Assembly (NCBI GenBank): GCA_038233075.1
Contig: JBBSMQ010000018.1
Coordinates: forward strand, 1-64,000
Length of the DNA: 64,000 nt
DNA from: Iamia sp038233075
GTDB lineage: Bacteria > Actinomycetota > Acidimicrobiia > Acidimicrobiales > Iamiaceae
Reading direction: 5' to 3'
This document shows positions 37,783 through 46,402 of this stretch, in pieces. The position numbers and the translations under genes are program-made. The first letter of the stretch is position 1. The number at the start of each line of letters is the position of its first letter. A model generated the notes under the pieces. The model was not told where the DNA came from, did not search any database, and saw only the letters and a program-made list of their open reading frames with translations.

Positions 37783-38433
37783 GTGACCCTCGACATCGAC
37801 CAGCGCGAGCGGGCCGAGCTCTGCGACCTCTTCGACCGGCTCGGTCCCGATGCTCCCACCCTCTGCGGCGATTGGACCACAGCCGACCTGGCCGCCCACC
37901 TGGTGGTCCGGGAGCGCAAGCCCCTGGCCATGCCCGGCATCCTCATCGGCGGCCGCTTCGAGGCCACCACCGAGAAGCTGATGGCGGCCGAGCTCGACGG
38001 CCACGGCTACGAGGGAGTGGTCGACCGTGTCCGCACCGGCCCGCCGGTCGGGCCGACCCGGGTCCGGGCCGTCAGTCGGCTGATCAACACGCTCGAGTAC
38101 GTGGTCCACCACGAGGATGTGCGGCGCCCGGCCGGTGATGGTCCCCGTCCCGCCGACGCCGCCCTCCAGGACGCGGTGTGGGGACTCCTCCGACGCGGCG
38201 CCGGTCTGCTCACCGCCAGGGGGCGCTTGGGCGCCGCCGGTCTGACCCTCGTCCGACCGGGGGCGGCGCCGGTGGTCGCCCACCGAGCGGGGGCGAAGGG
38301 CACCGCCACCCTCACCGGGGATCCGGTGGAGCTGCTGCTCCACCTCTACGGCCGCGACGAGGTGGCCGATGCCACCCTGGAAGGCGACGGGGAGGCCGTC
38401 GCCGCCGTCGAGGCGGCCTCGTTCGGGATCTGA
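37783..38433 (+). CDS. TIGR03085 family metal-binding protein (DinB/maleylpyruvate isomerase-like)
   Basis: 216 residues. The actinobacterial TIGR03085 signature is clear: LCGDWTTADLAAHLVVRERKP near 28-48, where the histidine is one metal ligand, then TLEYVVHHEDVRRP with two more histidines, and the C-terminal LTGDPVELLLHLYGRDE. The fold is a four-helix DinB-like bundle that binds a divalent metal and, in relatives, uses mycothiol. The exact reaction is not known. It converges on the TetR gene. Confidence 0.9.
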   Translation: MTLDIDQRERAELCDLFDRLGPDAPTLCGDWTTADLAAHLVVRERKPLAMPGILIGGRFEATTEKLMAAELDGHGYEGVVDRVRTGPPVGPTRVRAVSRLINTLEYVVHHEDVRRPAGDGPRPADAALQDAVWGLLRRGAGLLTARGRLGAAGLTLVRPGAAPVVAHRAGAKGTATLTGDPVELLLHLYGRDEVADATLEGDGEAVAAVEAASFGI

Positions 38434-38527
38434 CCGGGCCACGGTGGGCCGGGAGACGGCGGCGGGGAGCGGCCCCTCGCGCCGCAGGGACGTCACCAGT
38501 GGCGGCCTCGTCGGCCCGGCGTGGCCC

Positions 38528-39127
38528 TCAGCCCGTCGGCTGGCCCGAGGCGGGCACCGGGCCGACGCCCCGATCGGCCAGGCCCGGGGCCACGAGGTCG
38601 CGCAGGAAGCGGGTGAGGTCGCCGTCGGCCGCGGTCTCGGGCAGGGCGTTGAAGCCGGCGACCTCGTAGAGGGCGGTGATGGTCCAGGCGGCCAGGTGGG
38701 CGTCTGCGGTGTCGCCCCAGAGGCGGGCGATGTGGGTGACCCGGGTGGCGCGCGCCCCCTGGACGGTGGGGTGATCGAGCAGACCTGAGCGCGTCAGCAG
38801 CGTCCAGGTGGCGCCGTCGGCCCGGCTGTGGCGGGTGTAGGCCTGGCCCAGGGCCTCCACCTGGGCCGTCAGGTCGGCGCCCGGGTCCAGTGCGCTCCGC
38901 ACCTCCGCATCGAGACGGCTCAGGGTGCGCTCGGCCAGCGCCACCAGCAGCCCGGTCCGATCGTGGAAGTAGTTGTAGACGAGAGCCCGGGACACGGCCG
39001 CGGCGTCGGCCACCTCCTCGAAGGTCACCTCGGCCGGCAGCCGTCCGACCATCGCCCGCTCGGCGGCATCGAGAATCAGCTCTCGACGGACCTCGGGATC
39101 GAGGCGGGTGTGGGACCGGGACGCCAT
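38528..39127 (-). CDS. TetR family transcriptional regulator
   Basis: 199 residues. The N-terminal helix-turn-helix is at about 15-60, with VTFEEVADAAAVSRALVYNYF as the recognition region. The C-terminal ligand domain resembles the TetR_C type. The ATG at 39127 was chosen as it begins just before the HTH, as usual. It lies 25 bases behind the last ABC gene on the same strand and may be co-transcribed with the importer. It is a candidate ligand-sensing regulator of that operon, which is inference from position only. Confidence 0.88.
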   Translation of the reverse strand: MASRSHTRLDPEVRRELILDAAERAMVGRLPAEVTFEEVADAAAVSRALVYNYFHDRTGLLVALAERTLSRLDAEVRSALDPGADLTAQVEALGQAYTRHSRADGATWTLLTRSGLLDHPTVQGARATRVTHIARLWGDTADAHLAAWTITALYEVAGFNALPETAADGDLTRFLRDLVAPGLADRGVGPVPASGQPTG

Positions 39128-39152
39128 GACGAGGCCGGCACCCGGGGGCCGG

Positions 39153-40181
39153 TCAGCCCGCGGTCGATCCCGCGCCGACCGAGACCGCTGTCTCGACGAG
39201 GGGGTGGTGACAGGCCACGACGCGACCGTCGCCCGTGGGCGCCATCTCCGGCACCTCATCGGTGCACTGCTGGTCGGCCCGGGGGCACCGGGTGCGGAAG
39301 TGGCACCCGCTCGGGGGCGCGAGGGGCGAGGGCAGCTCGCCGCTCAACGGTTCCCGCTGGCGGTCGCGGAGGTCGGGGTCGGGTTCCGGGATGGCCCCGA
39401 GCAGCGCCTCGGTGTAGGGGTGGGCGGGGTCGGAGTAGAGGACGTCGGGCGGGCCCACCTCGCACAGGCGGCCCAGGTACATCACCGCCACCCGGTCGCT
39501 CACGTTCTTCACCACCGCCAGGTCGTGGGCGATGAACACCAGGGTGAGCCCGTAGCGACCCTTGAGGTCCTCGAGCAGGTTCAGGATCTGGGCCTGGACC
39601 GAGACGTCGAGGGCGGAGACGGGCTCATCGCAGATGATGAGGTCGGGTTCGGTCACCACGGCCCGCGCGATGGAGATGCGCTGGCACTGGCCCCCGGAGA
39701 ACTGGTGCGGTCGACGACCCCGGGCCGTGTTGGGGTCGAGGCCCACGGCCTCGAGCACCTCGTCGACCTTGGCGTCGCGCTCCTCGTCGGAGCCGATCTT
39801 CCAGATGCGCAATCCCTCGGCCACGATGTCCTCGACCTTGCGGCGAGGGTTCAGCGACGAGATGGGGTCCTGGAAGATCATCTGCAGCTTGGTCCGCAGG
39901 CCGCGGAGGCGCTCGCCCTTCATGCCGGTCAGATCGTCGCCGCTGTAGATCACCGCGCCCTCGGAGGGGGGCGGCAGCTGCATGATGGCCCGGCCCGTCG
40001 TCGACTTCCCGCAGCCCGACTCACCGACCAGGCCGAGGGTCTCACCGTTGCGGATGTCGAGCGACACGTCGCTGACGGCGTACACCGTGCCCCGCCCGCT
40101 GGGAAAGCGGACGTGCATGTTCTCGATCCGTAGGAGGGCGTCCTCGGGCTCTCCGAGGTGGGCAGAGCCGCGGCCGGCCAT
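39153..40181 (-). CDS. Oligopeptide-type ABC importer ATP-binding protein (OppF/DppF class)
   Basis: 342 residues. Walker A GESGCGKSTTG is at about 54-64, the signature FSGGQCQRISIARA follows, then Walker B DLIICDEPVSALD and the switch histidine in FIAHDLAVVKN. The C-terminal oligopeptide-transporter extension has four cysteines (GCHFRTRCPRADQQC, and CHHPL) typical of OppD/F and probably carrying an iron-sulfur cluster. It powers uptake with its partner OppD. Overlap by one base (TGATG) with the upstream gene shows tight coupling. Confidence 0.94.
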   Translation of the reverse strand: MAGRGSAHLGEPEDALLRIENMHVRFPSGRGTVYAVSDVSLDIRNGETLGLVGESGCGKSTTGRAIMQLPPPSEGAVIYSGDDLTGMKGERLRGLRTKLQMIFQDPISSLNPRRKVEDIVAEGLRIWKIGSDEERDAKVDEVLEAVGLDPNTARGRRPHQFSGGQCQRISIARAVVTEPDLIICDEPVSALDVSVQAQILNLLEDLKGRYGLTLVFIAHDLAVVKNVSDRVAVMYLGRLCEVGPPDVLYSDPAHPYTEALLGAIPEPDPDLRDRQREPLSGELPSPLAPPSGCHFRTRCPRADQQCTDEVPEMAPTGDGRVVACHHPLVETAVSVGAGSTAG

Positions 40182-41368
40182 CAGGCGTCCTCGGCCGCGG
40201 AGGCGGGGGCGTCACCGTCGCGGGAGCTGGTGCCGTGGCGATCGCTCGCGGAGCCGTCGAGCGCCTCGCTGACCTGAGGGTCGTCGGGAGAGCGGACGTG
40301 GGTCTCTTCCACGACGGTGTCGACGGTGGTCTGAGGCCGGGAGATGCCGACGGGGTACCAGCACCGGTACAGGTGACCCTCGCTGTCGCGTTCGTCGCCG
40401 CCGCTGAGCGGCGGTTCCTCCTCCCGGCAGCGGTCCTGGGCGTAGTCGCACCGGGAGGCGAAGCGACAGCCAGCAGGCGGGTGCATGAGGTCCGGCGGTC
40501 GGCCCCCGATGGCGGCCAGGCGGGTGTGGCTGGGCAGGTCGAGGCGGGGGATGGACTTGAGCAGCGCCTCGGTGTAGGGGTGGCGCATCTCCCGGAACAG
40601 GACCTCGGTGGGGGCCTGTTCGACGATGCGCCCGGCGTACATGACCGCGATCTCGTCGGCCCGGGTGGCGACCACGCCGAGGTCGTGGGTGACGAGCACG
40701 ACGGCCATGTTGCGCTCGCGCTGCTGGGTCTCCAGCAGGTCGAGGATCTGGGCCTGGACGGTCACATCGAGGGCGGTCGTGGGCTCGTCGGCGAAGAGCA
40801 GGCCCGGCCCGCAGGCCAGGGCGATGGCGATCACCACCCGCTGGCGCATGCCGCCCGACAGCTCCTGGGGGTACTGCTTGAGCCGTCGCTCCGGCTCGGG
40901 GATGCCGACCGACCGCAGCAGCGCGATGGCCGTCTCCTGGCGCTGGGTCTTGGAGTAGTCGAGGTGCTCCTTGATCGACTCCATGATCTGGTGGCCGATG
41001 CGCTGCACCGGGTTGAGCGCGGTCATGGGGTCCTGGAAGACCATGGCCATCTCCGCGCCCCAGACCTCGCGCAGGACGTCGGTGTCGGCGTCGATCATCT
41101 CGCGCCCGTCGAAGCGCACGCTGCCGGTGCGGGTCGCGTACTTGGGGACCAGCCCCATGATGGAGCGGGACAGGACCGACTTGCCCGAGCCGGACTCGCC
41201 CACGATGCCGAGGGTGCGGCCCCGTTCGAGGGACAGGTCGACCTGCTCCACGGCGCGGATGTCAGCGCCGCCGGTCGAGAAGGTGGTGGAGAGGTCCTCC
41301 ACCACCAGCAGCGGCTCCTCGTCGTGGCCGGCCCCGGTGGCGGTGAGGTCAGAGGTGGCGGTGCTCAC
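40181..41368 (-). CDS. Oligopeptide-type ABC importer ATP-binding protein (OppD/DppD class)
   Basis: 395 residues. Walker A GESGSGKSVLS, signature LSGGMRQRVVIAIA, Walker B GLLFADEPTTALD and switch VLVTHDLGVVA are in order. The C-terminal cysteine motif (GCRFASRCDYAQDRC) is present, and a 60-residue acidic tail unlike the family core follows. Pairs with the OppF-type protein. Start overlaps the OppC stop by four bases. Confidence 0.94.
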   Translation of the reverse strand: MSTATSDLTATGAGHDEEPLLVVEDLSTTFSTGGADIRAVEQVDLSLERGRTLGIVGESGSGKSVLSRSIMGLVPKYATRTGSVRFDGREMIDADTDVLREVWGAEMAMVFQDPMTALNPVQRIGHQIMESIKEHLDYSKTQRQETAIALLRSVGIPEPERRLKQYPQELSGGMRQRVVIAIALACGPGLLFADEPTTALDVTVQAQILDLLETQQRERNMAVVLVTHDLGVVATRADEIAVMYAGRIVEQAPTEVLFREMRHPYTEALLKSIPRLDLPSHTRLAAIGGRPPDLMHPPAGCRFASRCDYAQDRCREEEPPLSGGDERDSEGHLYRCWYPVGISRPQTTVDTVVEETHVRSPDDPQVSEALDGSASDRHGTSSRDGDAPASAAEDA

Positions 41369-42333
41369 AGGGCGCTCTCCCGCACGTCGAACTTCCGGCG
41401 GATGGCGTCGCCCAGGTAGTTGAGGGCCATCACGGTGAGGAACAGGGCGATGATGGGGGTGAACAGCGCGTTGAGCGGCGCCGAGCGGACGTTGCGGTTC
41501 TCGGTGATCATGTTCCCCCAGGACGGGTCGGGTGGCTCCACGCCCACGCCCAGCAGGCTGAGGCCGCCCTCGGCGATGATGGCGATCCCGACGCTGAGCA
41601 GGGCGATGGAGAACATGGCCGGCAGCACGTTGGGCAGCACCTCACGGATCATAATGCGACCGCCCTTGGCCCCCTGGGCGCGCGCCGCCAGCACGAACTC
41701 GCGCTGGGACCAGCTGAGGGTGGTGGCGCGGGTGATGCGGGCCAGGAGGGGGATGGCGACGATGCCGATGGCGATGACCAGGATCTGGATGCTGGTCAGG
41801 GAGGCCCCGGTGTCGGGCGCGCTGGCGTCGGACGAGGCCGGGGGGCGCAGGAAGGTGACCAGGCTGAGGGCGAGCACCAGCTGGGGGAAGGCCAGGAGGA
41901 TGTCGAACAGGCTGGACAGGGCGGTGTCGACCTTGCCCCGGCGGAACCCGGCGATGAGGCCCAGGGAGCCGCCGACGACCATGCCGATGGCCACCGCGCC
42001 GAAGCCCACGATCAGCGAAGCCCGAGCCCCGAACACCAGCCGAGCCAGCACGTCGCGCTGGCTGGAGTCGGTGCCGAGGATGTGGCCGTCGGTGAACAGC
42101 GGCAGCCGAGGCCCGCTCCCACGGGCGGTCGGTGAGTCGAAGGGCAGGAGAGGCGCCAGGAAGGCGACGGCCACCACGAAGATGAGCCAGCTCGCCGCGA
42201 TCCAGCCGCCGACGCCGATCCCAGGCCGGGACGCCTCCGCGTTGGCCGGCGGTGGGCCGTCGGCGTCGACCGCGGCCTCGGTGGCATCGCCCTCGGACCG
42301 GGGCGCGGTGGGGGCTTCAGGCAGCGCGGACAT
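41365..42333 (-). CDS. Oligopeptide-type ABC importer permease (OppC/DppC class)
   Basis: 322 residues. An N-terminal disordered stretch of about 45 residues precedes helix 1, and five or six helices follow. The cytoplasmic EAA loop is REVLPNVLPAMFSIALLSVG, where the ATPase docks. It overlaps the OppB gene by 17 bases. Nickel or dipeptide relatives share this layout, so the substrate is open. Confidence 0.92.
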   Translation of the reverse strand: MSALPEAPTAPRSEGDATEAAVDADGPPPANAEASRPGIGVGGWIAASWLIFVVAVAFLAPLLPFDSPTARGSGPRLPLFTDGHILGTDSSQRDVLARLVFGARASLIVGFGAVAIGMVVGGSLGLIAGFRRGKVDTALSSLFDILLAFPQLVLALSLVTFLRPPASSDASAPDTGASLTSIQILVIAIGIVAIPLLARITRATTLSWSQREFVLAARAQGAKGGRIMIREVLPNVLPAMFSIALLSVGIAIIAEGGLSLLGVGVEPPDPSWGNMITENRNVRSAPLNALFTPIIALFLTVMALNYLGDAIRRKFDVRESAL

Positions 42334-43390
42334 TGCGGATCCGGGGGTCGAGGACCGAGTACAGGATGTCGAGCAGTGCGTTGATCACCACGAAGGCGAT
42401 GGCCACGATGGCCACGCTGCTCTGCAGGGTGATGAACTCCCGGCCGATGATCGACGAGGCGATCAGGGTGCCCATGCCGGGGATGCCGAAGACCACCTCG
42501 ATCACCACAGCGTTGCCGATGAGGGTGCCGACGCTCAGGCCGGCGACGGTCAGCAGGGTGAGGCTCGAGGGCCGCAGGGCATGGCGCCAGAGCACGCGCC
42601 CGTTGCTGATGCCCTTGGACTTGGCCATGAGGATGAAGTCCTCCTGAAGGGTCTGGATCATGTCGCTGCGCAACAGGCGCATGTAGACCGCGAACTGGCC
42701 CAGGGCCAGGCTGAGGGCGGGCAGGAGCATGCCGAAGAAGTGGTCCGGCACCGAGTCCGGGGTCCGGGGCTCGAAGGACCAGTTGGCCGGGTTGAGACCG
42801 GGGAAGGGTGTGTAGCCCTGGGGGGGGATGTTGATCCACGTCGGGAGCGACGGGTTGAGCCGGACCCCCACCCAGTAGGCCAGGAGCAGCCCGATGGCGA
42901 AGCCGGGCAGCGACAGCGAGCCGAAGGCGCTGACGTTGGCGATCCGGTCGAAGATCCCGCCCTGCCGGTAGGCGCTGATCACCCCCACTGGCAGTGCCAG
43001 GAGCACGGCAAGGATCTGGGAGTAGAGGATGAGCTGGGTCGTGGGCGGCAGGGCGCTGGTCACGGCATCGCTCACCGGGATGGTGCTCGACACCGTGTAC
43101 TCGTTGCCCAGGTCGCCGGTGACGAAGCCCCCGATCCAGGTGATGTACTGCTTGGGCAGCGGGTCGTTGAGGTCGAGGTCGTCGGTGATCTGCTGCCGTC
43201 GGGCCTCGATGATCGCCCGGTCCGACTCGTCGGTGGTGTCAGTGGACACCGGCACCAGCAGGTCGACCGGGTCACCCGGCAGCAGGCGGACCAGGAGGAA
43301 CGTGAACAGGGTGACGACGAAGAGCACCACCACCAGCTGGGCCAGCTTGCGGCCGATCAGCTTGAGGATGGAGAGCGTGTTGGAGCTCAT
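42317..43390 (-). CDS. Oligopeptide-type ABC importer permease (OppB/DppB class)
   Basis: 357 residues, slightly long for OppB. Helix 1 is at about 17-35, with LVRLLPGDPVDLL following as the OppB signature. The EAA loop is WRHALRPSSLTLLTVAGLSVG. The insert between helices 1 and 2 (about 45-95) is acidic and likely extracytoplasmic. It starts 27 bases after the binding-protein stop. Confidence 0.92.
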   Translation of the reverse strand: MSSNTLSILKLIGRKLAQLVVVLFVVTLFTFLLVRLLPGDPVDLLVPVSTDTTDESDRAIIEARRQQITDDLDLNDPLPKQYITWIGGFVTGDLGNEYTVSSTIPVSDAVTSALPPTTQLILYSQILAVLLALPVGVISAYRQGGIFDRIANVSAFGSLSLPGFAIGLLLAYWVGVRLNPSLPTWINIPPQGYTPFPGLNPANWSFEPRTPDSVPDHFFGMLLPALSLALGQFAVYMRLLRSDMIQTLQEDFILMAKSKGISNGRVLWRHALRPSSLTLLTVAGLSVGTLIGNAVVIEVVFGIPGMGTLIASSIIGREFITLQSSVAIVAIAFVVINALLDILYSVLDPRIRNVRAA

Positions 43391-43417
43391 GGGCGTGAGG
43401 GTCCGAGGGGGTCGGAG

Positions 43418-45076
43418 CTACTGGGTGACCCAGAGGCCCATGGTCGGGAACCCGGTGGCCAGCCCGGTGAACGGGTCGCTGCCGTCGGGGAGCTTGGGCA
43501 GGGTGTCGAGGGTGTAGCCGTACACGCTGGGCTGGGAGGAGATGCGCCACGTGGTCCAGCTCGACCAGGCGCTCCAGACCTCCGAGCCGAACTGGCGGTT
43601 GAGGTCCTCGTAGATGGCCTTGCGCTTGGCCGGGTCGGGTTCGGAGCGACCCTCGTCGAGGAGGCGGTCGATCTCCGGGTCGTTGATGCGACCGAAGTTC
43701 ACCGGCGAGTCGCTCTTCCACCAGACGTAGAGCTCGTCAGGGTCGCCGCCGGGGTAGTTGCGGAAGCCCATGATGTCGTAGTCGCCGCTGATGGCGTTGT
43801 CGATGAGCTTGTCCTGCTGCACGGTGGCCAGGTCGAGCTGGACGCCGACCGCCTTCACGGCCTGCTGGAGGTACACCGCGATCTGCTGGGTCACCGTCCC
43901 GGGGGTGGCCTGGTAGCTGACGGGGGGCAGGGGTCCGTTCTCCTGCTCGTACTCGGCGATGAGGCGCTTGGCCTCGTCGATGTTCTGAGTCGGGTAGCCG
44001 GCGTCTTCCAGGTAGCCGACGGCGCCGGGGGCGTAGGGGCCGGAGGCGATGGTGAACAGGCCCTGGTTGATGACCTCTTTGTAGTCCTGGCGGTCCACCG
44101 CCATGGCCAAGGCCTGCCGGACCCGGACATCGTCGAAGGGAGGCTTGGAGGAGTTGATCTGGACGAAGGCGACCTCGGCGAAGGCCTCCGAGTCACGGTT
44201 CTTGACGATGCCGTCGTCGGCCAGCGAGTTGAGGCTGACGAAGCTCTGGGCGTCGGAGAAGTGGGCCAGGTCGACATCGCCCGCCTGGAGGGCGTTGACC
44301 CGCTGCTCGGACTCGACGATGGGCGTGAAGCGGATCTCGTCCAGGTACGGGTAGGGCTCGCCGTCGGGGGCCATCTGCCAGTAGTCGGGGTTCTTCACCG
44401 CCACCAGCTCCCGGCCCTTGTTCCAGCTCTTGATCTTGAACGGGCCGGTGCCGATGAGGTCGCGGTCACAGCTGTCGGCGTCGTCGAGCTGGGCCTGGGC
44501 GATGATGCCGAGGCGGCCGCTGGAGAAGAGGAAGGCGGGGAAGGCGACCCAGGGGACCTTGGTGGTGACGGTGACGTCCATGGGGCCGGTGGCCTCGACG
44601 GTGTCGATGTTGTCGAGCACGAAGATGAACAGCAGGGCGGCCCGGCCCTCGTACTGGCCCCGGTAGGCGTCGATGTTGTTCTTGACCACCTCGGCGGTGA
44701 GGGGTGAGCCGTCGTGGAAGGTGACCCCGTCGCGGAGGGTGATGGTCCACTCGGTGAAGTCGTCGTTGGGCTCGACCGCCTCGGCCAGGTTGGGCACGTA
44801 CTCGCCCTCGGCATTCGGTGCGGTCAACGTGTCGTAGATGGCGCGGGCCACGTTGATGCCGGAGATGGCCAGCTGGGACTCGGGCAGGCACCAGCCGTCG
44901 CCGGTCTCGGCCTCTTGGCCGTAGGTGACCGATCCACCGCGGACCGGGTCGACGGCGTCCTGCTCCTCGGCGTTGCCGCCGCTCTCTCCCTTGCCGCCGC
45001 CGCAGGCCGCCAGCAACAGGGCGAGGGTGACCAGCAAGGCCAAGGTACGTCCGGTGCGCCGTCGAGCGTGAGTCAC
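43418..45076 (-). CDS. Extracellular solute-binding lipoprotein (family 5, peptide/nickel type)
   Basis: 552 residues. The lipoprotein signal peptide ends in LLLAACGG, so Cys26 or so would be lipidated and the protein anchored outside the membrane. The mature part matches SBP_bac_5: NDDFTEWTITLRDGVTFHDG and VKNPDYWQMAPDGEPYPYLD. It captures the solute and delivers it to the OppB/C channel. The GTG start has AGGGGG eight bases upstream. First gene of a five-gene operon whose promoter region carries the dyad at 45153-45176. Confidence 0.94.
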   Translation of the reverse strand: MTHARRRTGRTLALLVTLALLLAACGGGKGESGGNAEEQDAVDPVRGGSVTYGQEAETGDGWCLPESQLAISGINVARAIYDTLTAPNAEGEYVPNLAEAVEPNDDFTEWTITLRDGVTFHDGSPLTAEVVKNNIDAYRGQYEGRAALLFIFVLDNIDTVEATGPMDVTVTTKVPWVAFPAFLFSSGRLGIIAQAQLDDADSCDRDLIGTGPFKIKSWNKGRELVAVKNPDYWQMAPDGEPYPYLDEIRFTPIVESEQRVNALQAGDVDLAHFSDAQSFVSLNSLADDGIVKNRDSEAFAEVAFVQINSSKPPFDDVRVRQALAMAVDRQDYKEVINQGLFTIASGPYAPGAVGYLEDAGYPTQNIDEAKRLIAEYEQENGPLPPVSYQATPGTVTQQIAVYLQQAVKAVGVQLDLATVQQDKLIDNAISGDYDIMGFRNYPGGDPDELYVWWKSDSPVNFGRINDPEIDRLLDEGRSEPDPAKRKAIYEDLNRQFGSEVWSAWSSWTTWRISSQPSVYGYTLDTLPKLPDGSDPFTGLATGFPTMGLWVTQ

Positions 45077-45140
45077 GAGCTGAGCCCCCTGTGGGTCGGA
45101 CCGGTGCGGTGTCGCGTCCCGGTTGCGTGGCGAGGATGCC

Positions 45141-45146
45141 AGAGTA
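45141..45146 (-). promoter_or_regulatory. -10 box (TACTCT) of the ABC importer operon
   Basis: TACTCT on the minus strand, giving a leader of about 60 bases before the GTG at 45076. The dyad at 45153-45176 occupies the space where a -35 would lie. Confidence 0.5.
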
Positions 45147-45152
45147 GCCTGT

Positions 45153-45176
45153 GACCGACGTCATGTGATGTCGGTC
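45153..45176. promoter_or_regulatory. Dyad operator candidate at the ABC importer promoter
   Basis: Two 11-base arms, GACCGACGTCA and TGATGTCGGTC, are separated by TG and match in 10 of 11 pairs. The site begins six bases upstream of the -10 box, so a bound protein would block polymerase. The TetR protein at the 3' end of the operon is one candidate ligand. The stretch 45177-45345 holds nothing else that I recognise. Confidence 0.6.
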
Positions 45177-45345
45177 GACGGCAACCTAGAGCGCGGTTGG
45201 CACCGCGTCAACAACCTCTCCGGGCGGGTCACCGAGATGGGCGGGACCGCCGCCAGAGCTCGTGCCCACGCCCTCGGGCCCGTCAGCCTCGCGGTCGGCG
45301 CGATGAGGGTCTCGACCGGCCGACCAGGGGTCACGGACCCAGCAC

Positions 45346-45351
45346 TAGGGT
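45346..45351 (+). promoter_or_regulatory. Leaderless -10 box (TAGGGT) before a 13-codon ORF
   Basis: TAGGGT lies six bases before a GTG at 45358, exactly the layout of the leaderless genes in this window. Confidence 0.45.
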
Positions 45352-45357
45352 CCTGAC

Positions 45358-45399
45358 GTGCCCGGCGACGCGCAGCCACCTCCCCATCGACGCCCTTGA
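45358..45399 (+). CDS. Possible 13-codon leader ORF upstream of the TPR gene
   Basis: GTG at 45358 to TGA at 45397-45399 encodes a Pro/Arg-rich peptide (PGDAQPPPHRRP after the start). The TPR ATG begins four bases after the stop. It could be a translated leader, or the sign of a frameshift in the true 5' end of the TPR gene. Confidence 0.35.
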   Translation: MPGDAQPPPHRRP

Positions 45400-45403
45400 T
45401 CTG

Positions 45404-46402
45404 ATGGCCCACCCACGCGACGGAGCAGCCGAGGAGGCGGTGCGCGATGCCCGTCGGGCCGTCGAGGCATCGGACGCAGGGGAGCGGGGGCAGGCCCTGG
45501 TCGACCTGGCCCTGACCCTCCGGGCCGCCGGGCGCTCCCTCGACGGCGCCGCCGAAGCGGGTCGCGCCGTGGCCGCCCTGCACGGGGAGGAGCGATCCCT
45601 GGCCGCCGCCCGGGCTCAGCGCCTGGCCGCGGACTGCCTGGCCGATGCCGACCGGCACGAGGACGCGCTGGGTCTGCTCAAGCGGGCTCGCCGGGCGTTC
45701 GTGCGCCTCGATCCCCGGGGGCCCGACGCCGCCGGCACCGAGGCCGCCGCCGCCCGCAGCCTGCGAGCCCTGGGCCAGACCACCGAGTCGGGCCACGCCC
45801 TGCACCGGGCCGAGGCCGGCTTCGGGGCCGCCGCCATGCCGGTGCGGGCCGCCATCTGCCGTCTCGATCGGGGCGTGCTCCTCCACGACGACGGCGACGT
45901 GGCCGACGCCGTCGAGCTGCTGACCGAGGTCCGATCCACCTTCGTGTCCCACCGTCGCCCCGACCTGGCCGCCGTGTGCGACTTCGACCTCGGCGTGGCC
46001 CTGCTCGACCAGGGGCGGGCCGAGGATGCCATCGAGCGGTTCCAGCGCGCCCACGGCATCTTCACCTCGCTGGCCCGCCGGACCGACCAGGCCGCCTGCG
46101 ACCTCAACCTGGGTGTGGCCCTGGCCGCGGTGGGGCGCACCGACGAGGCCCGCAGCGCCTTGCACCGCGCTCAGACCGCCTTCCGGGACCTGGGCCGGGG
46201 CCGCGACGCCGAGCAGGCCGAGCACGACCTCGACGTGCTCGACGGCCTCGTCGACCCCGACACCGCTGAGCTGTCCGTGCTGCGGGACCTGGGCGAGGTG
46301 CCCGACCCCCTGGCCGAGGGGGCCCCCGTCTCCGAGGCCGACACCGACGCCAGCGCCACAGGGGCGTCGGCCGCTCCCACCCCCGGCGTCGACGGGTCCT
46401 AG
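45404..46402 (+). CDS. Tetratricopeptide-repeat protein
   Basis: 332 residues, nearly all alpha-helical TPR-like repeats of about 35-40 residues. Clear units carry CDFDLGVALLDQGRAEDAIE and CDLNLGVALAAVGRTDEARS. No signal peptide or catalytic domain, so it is probably a cytoplasmic scaffold. The ATG at 45404 lacks a ribosome-binding site, which fits coupling to the upstream 13-codon frame. An in-frame extension to 45197 lacks support. Its stop shares a CTAG with the convergent gene. Confidence 0.75.
   Translation: MAHPRDGAAEEAVRDARRAVEASDAGERGQALVDLALTLRAAGRSLDGAAEAGRAVAALHGEERSLAAARAQRLAADCLADADRHEDALGLLKRARRAFVRLDPRGPDAAGTEAAAARSLRALGQTTESGHALHRAEAGFGAAAMPVRAAICRLDRGVLLHDDGDVADAVELLTEVRSTFVSHRRPDLAAVCDFDLGVALLDQGRAEDAIERFQRAHGIFTSLARRTDQAACDLNLGVALAAVGRTDEARSALHRAQTAFRDLGRGRDAEQAEHDLDVLDGLVDPDTAELSVLRDLGEVPDPLAEGAPVSEADTDASATGASAAPTPGVDGS

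Noticed and set aside
41420..44707. 1,095-residue plus-strand ORF opposite the ABC importer genes
   Set aside because: Long only because stop codons are rare in this GC-rich sequence. The opposite strand encodes clear permease and binding-protein genes.
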